A stretch of 64,000 nt of DNA from Cellulomonas hominis (GTDB taxonomy: Bacteria > Actinomycetota > Actinomycetes > Actinomycetales > Cellulomonadaceae), in the NCBI RefSeq assembly GCF_901521055.1, contig NZ_CABEGA010000029.1, positions 62,001 to 126,000 on the forward strand, in the 5' to 3' direction. The notes beneath the pieces are model-generated. The model was not told where the DNA came from, ran no database searches, and saw only the letters and a program-made list of their open reading frames with translations. The first letter of the stretch is position 1. Each line of letters begins with the position of its first letter. Positions 60,654 to 64,000 of this stretch are shown here, one piece after another. The position numbers and the translations under genes are program-made.

Positions 60654-61067
60654 ATGACCCACCGTCCGGACCGGCTCGTCCTGGAGCCGGAACCGCACGC
60701 CGTGGCCGAGGGCCGCACCTGGGTCGTGCAGCGGGCGACGCGCGCGCACGCCAGCGCCGAGGAGGCCGCCACGGTCGAGCTGCTGACCAGCGAGGTGCTG
60801 ACCAACGCGGTCGTGCACACGCGGGCCCACCGGCACATCTCGCTGACCGCGGAGTGCCACGACGACTGCGTCCGCGTCACGGTCACCGACCCCGACCCCA
60901 CGCTGCCGGTCGTCCGCCCGGGCAACGCCGGGCGCACCGGCGGCAACGGGATGCGGATCGTGGACGCGCTGGCGTCCCGGTGGGGCATCGACCTGCACCC
61001 GGGCCGCGGCAAGACCGTGTGGTTCGAGACGCCGGTCGCGGCGATGCCGCACCTGCTCACCGCCTGA
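60654..61067 (+). CDS. RsbW-like ATP-binding anti-sigma factor type protein
   Basis: A 137-residue HATPase_c_2 protein. N box ELLTSEVLTNAVVHTR, G1 box VTVTDPDPTLP, G2 box GRTGGNGMRIVDALASRWG. This single-domain form in actinobacteria often acts as a Ser/Thr kinase of an anti-sigma antagonist. No sigma factor or antagonist gene is adjacent. It could be a target for the PP2C phosphatase at 20968 only by pathway type. ATG 60654 follows GGGAGGAG. Confidence 0.88.
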   Translation: MTHRPDRLVLEPEPHAVAEGRTWVVQRATRAHASAEEAATVELLTSEVLTNAVVHTRAHRHISLTAECHDDCVRVTVTDPDPTLPVVRPGNAGRTGGNGMRIVDALASRWGIDLHPGRGKTVWFETPVAAMPHLLTA

Positions 61068-61108
61068 GACCTCCCGCCAGGGCGCCGGGGCGGCCATGAT
61101 GTCGTTCC

Positions 61109-61657
61109 ATGACGGCACCGCCGGCGTCCACCCGCCCAGGACCTCCCGCTCTCCCGCCCCCGCGCGCGGAGCAGGCCCGGGCGGTCGCGCGCACCGCAGC
61201 CACCACGCTCCTGCTGCTGCTCGTGTACGTGGCACGCCCGGTCGACCGGCCGACCGCCGCGGTGCTCACGCTGCTGGTCGTCGGGCTGGTGGTGCTCGTG
61301 GCCGTCCTGGTGTGGCAGGTCCGGACCGTCATCCGGTCGCCGTACCCCATGCTGCGCGCGGTCGAGGCGTTCGTGGTGGCCGCCGTGCTGTTCGTGACGG
61401 TGTTCGCGACCGGGTACGCGGCGCTCTCGGAGGCGGCGCCGGCGTCGTTCACCGAGCCGCTGGACAAGCTGGGCGCGCTGTACTTCACGATGACGGTGCT
61501 CGCGACGGTCGGGTTCGGCGACATCGCGCCGGTCTCCGGGGCCGCGCGCGTCGTCACCACGGTGCAGATGGTGTGCGGGCTCGCGTTCCTGGGGGTCGTC
61601 GGACGGCTGTTCCTCGCGGCGGTGCAGCGCTCGCAGCGCGCGGGCCGGCCGGACTGA
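61109..61657 (+). CDS. Two-pore-helix potassium channel family protein
   Basis: A 182-residue protein. A Pro-rich N-terminus, two outer helices, then a pore module: helix, pore loop with the filter TVGFGD (in LATVGFGDIAPVS), and inner helix VCGLAFLGVVGRLFLAAV. K+ selectivity is indicated by the GFGD filter (the GYG variant common in bacteria). No RCK or ligand domain is attached, so gating is unknown. Confidence 0.88.
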   Translation: MTAPPASTRPGPPALPPPRAEQARAVARTAATTLLLLLVYVARPVDRPTAAVLTLLVVGLVVLVAVLVWQVRTVIRSPYPMLRAVEAFVVAAVLFVTVFATGYAALSEAAPASFTEPLDKLGALYFTMTVLATVGFGDIAPVSGAARVVTTVQMVCGLAFLGVVGRLFLAAVQRSQRAGRPD

Positions 61658-61671
61658 GCCCGGCCGGCCCG
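61641..61671. terminator. Hairpin overlapping the K+ channel stop
   Basis: 11-bp arms CGGGCCGGCCG (61641-61651) and CGGCCGGCCCG (61661-61671). It spans the stop of the channel gene and lies 18 bases before the convergent SHOCT gene stop, so it can serve both. Confidence 0.6.
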
Positions 61672-61688
61672 GACGCCGGCAGGCGCCG

Positions 61689-62144
61689 TCAGGCCGTGGC
61701 GGCGGGCGCCCGGTGCACCCCCGAGCCGTCCGACCCGTTGCTCGACGCGCCCCGCGCCTGCGCCAGGGCGTGCGCCTTGAGCGACTCGAACTCCGCGCGG
61801 TCGATCGCGCCGTCGTCGAGCAGGATCTTGGCCTGCGCGATCTGCTGACCCGGCGCGGCCCCGGCCACGTCGCGGATGTACTCCTCGCCGGCGGCGCGGG
61901 CGGTGCTCGCCGCGCGGGCGCTGCGCTCGGCCATCCCCCTGCCGCGGGCGATCAGGTACACGAGCGCGGTCACGAAGGGCAGCACCACCAGGAAGACCAG
62001 CCAGACGGCCTTCCACCAGCCGGAGAGCTCCCGGTCGCGGAACAGGTCCCCGATGATCGAGAACAGGGCGAACAGGTACGCGATGAACGCGAACGCCCAC
62101 ACGAACCACCAGATGATGTCCCAGAAGTCGGTCCAGAAATCCAT
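61689..62144 (-). CDS. SHOCT domain membrane protein
   Basis: A 151-residue protein. Two helices near the N-terminus (IIWWFVWAFAFIAYLFALFSIIGDLF and WWKAVWLVFLVVLPFVTALVYL) resemble the phospholipase D-nuclease N-terminal fold seen in these proteins. The C-terminal SHOCT motif reads QIAQAKILLDDGAIDRAEFESLKAHAL. Role unknown. ATG 62144 is chosen as it starts at the first helix; GTG 62153 next to AGAGGC is an alternative. Confidence 0.85.
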   Translation of the reverse strand: MDFWTDFWDIIWWFVWAFAFIAYLFALFSIIGDLFRDRELSGWWKAVWLVFLVVLPFVTALVYLIARGRGMAERSARAASTARAAGEEYIRDVAGAAPGQQIAQAKILLDDGAIDRAEFESLKAHALAQARGASSNGSDGSGVHRAPAATA

Positions 62145-62310
62145 CTCGACCACGCCTCTCGAGTCGCGCCGAGAGTCTTCCGGCGGGGTGTCGACGACAT
62201 CCCCCGTGCCCTCGGACGCCTCCACCGTAGAACCGCGGGGTGTCCGCGGTCACGCCTTTCCCGGCACCCGCGACGGAATGCGCCGCGCGGGCGCCGGGTT
62301 CGCAGTCGGT

Positions 62311-63234
62311 ATGAAGGCAGTCGTGTACGAGAAGTTCGGCGGGGCCGAGGTCCTGCAGGTCGTCGAGCGCCCGGAGCCGCACATCGGCCCGGACACCGTC
62401 CTGGTGAAGGTGGTCGCCGTGGGGCTGAACCCCGTGGACTACAAGGTCCGGGAGGGGTACCTGCAGGGGCTGATCGACACCCACCTGCCCGCAGTGCCCG
62501 CGTGGGACGTCGCGGGCGTGGTCGTGAAGCCCGGGCTGGACACCCCGGAGTTCGAGGCCGGCGACGAGATCCTGGCGTACGCGCGCAAGGACGTCGTGTC
62601 GGACGGGACGCTCGCGGAGTACGTGTCCGTGCCGGTGCGCACCGCCGCGAAGAAGCCCGCGGGCCTGTCGTTCGAGGCGGCGGCGGGCCTGCCGCTCGCG
62701 GGGCTGACCGCGCTGCAGACGGTGCGCCGCTCGGGGCTCGGCGAGGGGTCGACGGTGCTGGTGCACGCGGCCGCCGGCGGTGTCGGGTCCATCGCCGTGC
62801 AGCTCGCGGTGCACGCCGGGGCGCGCGTCGTCGGGACGGCGTCGGAGGGCAACCACGCGTACCTGCGCGAGCTCGGCGCGGAGCCGGTGGCGTACGGCGA
62901 CGGGCTCGTCGAGGCTGCGCGGGCCGTCGCGCCCGGGGGCTTCGACGTGATCCTCGACTACGTCGGCGGCCAGGCGATCGACACCGCCCCGGACCTGCTG
63001 GCCCCGGGCGGCACCATCGTGTCGATCACCGACGCGCGGGCCCGCGACGAGCTGGGCGGCCAGTACGTCTGGGTACGCCCCGACCCCGCCGGCCTGGCCG
63101 AGCTCGCGGACCTCGCGGCGCGGGGGGTCGTGCAGGTCGAGGTCTCGCAGACCTTCGACCTCGACCACGCCGCGGACGCGTTCCGCGCCCTGGAGACCGG
63201 GCACACGCGCGGCAAGATCGTCGTCACGGTCTGA
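62311..63234 (+). CDS. NADP-dependent quinone oxidoreductase-like protein (MDR, zinc-free)
   Basis: A 307-residue medium-chain reductase. GroES-like half with NPVDYKVREGYL and DVAGVVVKPG; nucleotide half with the HAAAGGVGSIAVQLAVHAGARVVGTAS motif. No zinc ligands, as in quinone oxidoreductases. It reduces quinones or reactive carbonyls with NADPH, probably a detoxifying role. ATG 62311 has no good ribosome site and may be leaderless or weakly translated. Confidence 0.88.
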   Translation: MKAVVYEKFGGAEVLQVVERPEPHIGPDTVLVKVVAVGLNPVDYKVREGYLQGLIDTHLPAVPAWDVAGVVVKPGLDTPEFEAGDEILAYARKDVVSDGTLAEYVSVPVRTAAKKPAGLSFEAAAGLPLAGLTALQTVRRSGLGEGSTVLVHAAAGGVGSIAVQLAVHAGARVVGTASEGNHAYLRELGAEPVAYGDGLVEAARAVAPGGFDVILDYVGGQAIDTAPDLLAPGGTIVSITDARARDELGGQYVWVRPDPAGLAELADLAARGVVQVEVSQTFDLDHAADAFRALETGHTRGKIVVTV

Positions 63235-63241
63235 CCGGTCC

Positions 63242-63268
63242 GCGGCGCCCCGCACCCCGGGGCGCCGC
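63242..63268. terminator. Bidirectional hairpin between the oxidoreductase and the ABC ATPase
   Basis: GCGGCGCCCCG (63242-63252) and CGGGGCGCCGC (63258-63268) form an 11-bp stem with a 5-base loop, starting seven bases after the oxidoreductase stop and 21 before the ATPase stop read from the other strand. Confidence 0.65.
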
Positions 63269-63289
63269 AGGCCCGGCCCGCCCGCGGCG

Positions 63290-64000
63290 TCAGAACGCGC
63301 GGGCCGCGACCAGGTCCCGCGTGACGTCGTGCCGGGGGGCGCCGAGCACCTCGGCGACCGTGCCCTGCTCGACGACGCCGCCGGCGCTCATGACGAGCAC
63401 CCGGTCGCACACCCGCCGGACCACGCCGAGGTCGTGGGAGACGAGCACCATCGCGATCCCGTGCTCGCGCCGCAGCTCCACCAGCAGGTCGAGCACCGCC
63501 GCCTGCACCTGCACGTCGAGCGCGGACACCGGCTCGTCCAGCAGCAGCACCCGCGGGTCCGACGCGAGCGCCCGGGCGATCGCGACGCGCTGCCGCTGAC
63601 CGCCCGAGAGCGTGCGCGGCCGGCGGTCCAGCACCGACGCGGGCAGGTGCACCCGGTCGAGCAGCGCCGTCGCCGCCGCGTCCCGGTCCGCGCGGGCCGG
63701 GGGCCGCGGCGCCGTCGCGAGGGCGGACCGCAGCACGTCCCGCACGGTCAGGCGCGGGTCGACGGTGCCGAGCGGGTCCTGGGGCACCAGCCGCACCCCG
63801 GAGCGCAGCGGCCGGCGCGCGCGCTCGGGCAGCGCGGACCACGGCCGGCCGTCGAGCAGCACCTCCCCCGCGTCGGGGACGTCGGCGGCGAGCAGCAGGC
63901 GGGCGAGCGTGGTCTTGCCCGAGCCGGACTCGCCGACCAGCCCGACGGCCTCGCCGGCCCGGACCTGCACGTCCACGCCGTCGACCGCGTCGACCCTGCC
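63290..64000 (-). CDS. Peptide/nickel-type ABC transporter ATP-binding protein (5' end cut)
   Basis: The last 236 residues of an oligopeptide-family ATPase; the N-terminus lies beyond the window. Walker [10 protein letters not shown], signature [16 protein letters not shown], Walker B VLLLDEPVS, H-loop VLVSHDLGVV, and a C-terminal GAPRHDVTRDLVAA. It may be a single ATPase or the second half of a fusion; only the missing upstream part can tell. The complete peptide system at 39-44.7 kb is a separate one. Confidence 0.9.
   Translation of the reverse strand, partial: GRVDAVDGVDVQVRAGEAVGLVGESGSGKTTLARLLLAADVPDAGEVLLDGRPWSALPERARRPLRSGVRLVPQDPLGTVDPRLTVRDVLRSALATAPRPPARADRDAAATALLDRVHLPASVLDRRPRTLSGGQRQRVAIARALASDPRVLLLDEPVSALDVQVQAAVLDLLVELRREHGIAMVLVSHDLGVVRRVCDRVLVMSAGGVVEQGTVAEVLGAPRHDVTRDLVAARAF

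Noticed and set aside
1..64000. Prophage, insertion sequence or integrated element
   Set aside because: No transposase, integrase, terminal repeats or tRNA-attachment site was found; the holin-like gene at 23496 belongs to a chromosomal family.

Overview
The window reads as chromosomal DNA from a high-GC Gram-positive actinomycete. Very high GC, frequent GTG starts, ATGA/GTGA stop-start overlaps, the Pat-type aminotransferase, DUF6458, an F420-dependent enzyme, ESX-type secretion partners and a CopD-CtaG fusion all fit Actinomycetota. A Cellulomonas-like member of the Micrococcales is my best guess; this is inference, since no rRNA or species marker is present. I saw no rRNA, tRNA, CRISPR array, insertion sequence or phage. 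Both ends cut through genes.

Layout. 0-10 kb: a thioredoxin/NHL protein (cut), a Nal1-like serine peptidase with a separate small copy of its N-domain, an S9 peptidase, copper genes copC and copD-ctaG, a divergent RadC-like protein, a Nudix hydrolase and a DHFR-like reductase. 10.4-15.1 kb: an accessory island read leftward, made of a YbaB-like protein, an EspC-like secretion partner, a toxin with a C-terminal TNT (NAD+ glycohydrolase) domain, and three diverged copies of one putative immunity family separated by small orphan genes and short duplications. 15.1-18.8 kb: a branched-chain 2-oxoacid dehydrogenase operon (E1alpha, E1beta, E2) whose E2 carries a one-base frameshift, under a double palindromic operator. 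18.9-22.2 kb: a three-gene phosphorelay (receiver-PP2C phosphatase, histidine kinase, single-domain receiver). 22.3-24 kb: Pat aminotransferase and a small membrane protein. 24-27 kb: two secreted low-complexity proteins; the second has six chaplin-like repeats and a LATTG sorting signal. 27-30.2 kb: a soluble double-GAF methyl-accepting protein, divergent from purB.

30.3-38.7 kb: the heme cluster, hemA divergent from hemE-hemY-hemC-hemD-hemB-hemL, ending at a nested palindrome. 39-44.7 kb: a dipeptide/oligopeptide ABC operon with a bona fide terminator. 44.8-49.5 kb: two small unknown genes, then copper export (csoR with its operator, copZ, copA with a His/Met-rich linker) and cutC. 49.5-52.2 kb: a four-gene overlapping regulator/ABC-2 exporter cassette. 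52.3-64 kb: a CPBP protein, an HdeD-like protein, a large flippase-like protein with a pseudokinase-like core, a 58-residue gene behind a class I cyclic-di-GMP (GEMM-I) riboswitch, a lipoprotein penicillin-binding protein, a CNNM/CBS protein, an RsbW-like kinase, a K+ channel, a SHOCT protein, a quinone oxidoreductase and a cut peptide-ABC ATPase.

Most notable: the GEMM-I riboswitch controlling an unknown small protein, the sortase-type chaplin-like repeat protein, the TNT toxin with its immunity-gene array, the putative ACG start of hemY, and the frameshifted E2 gene.
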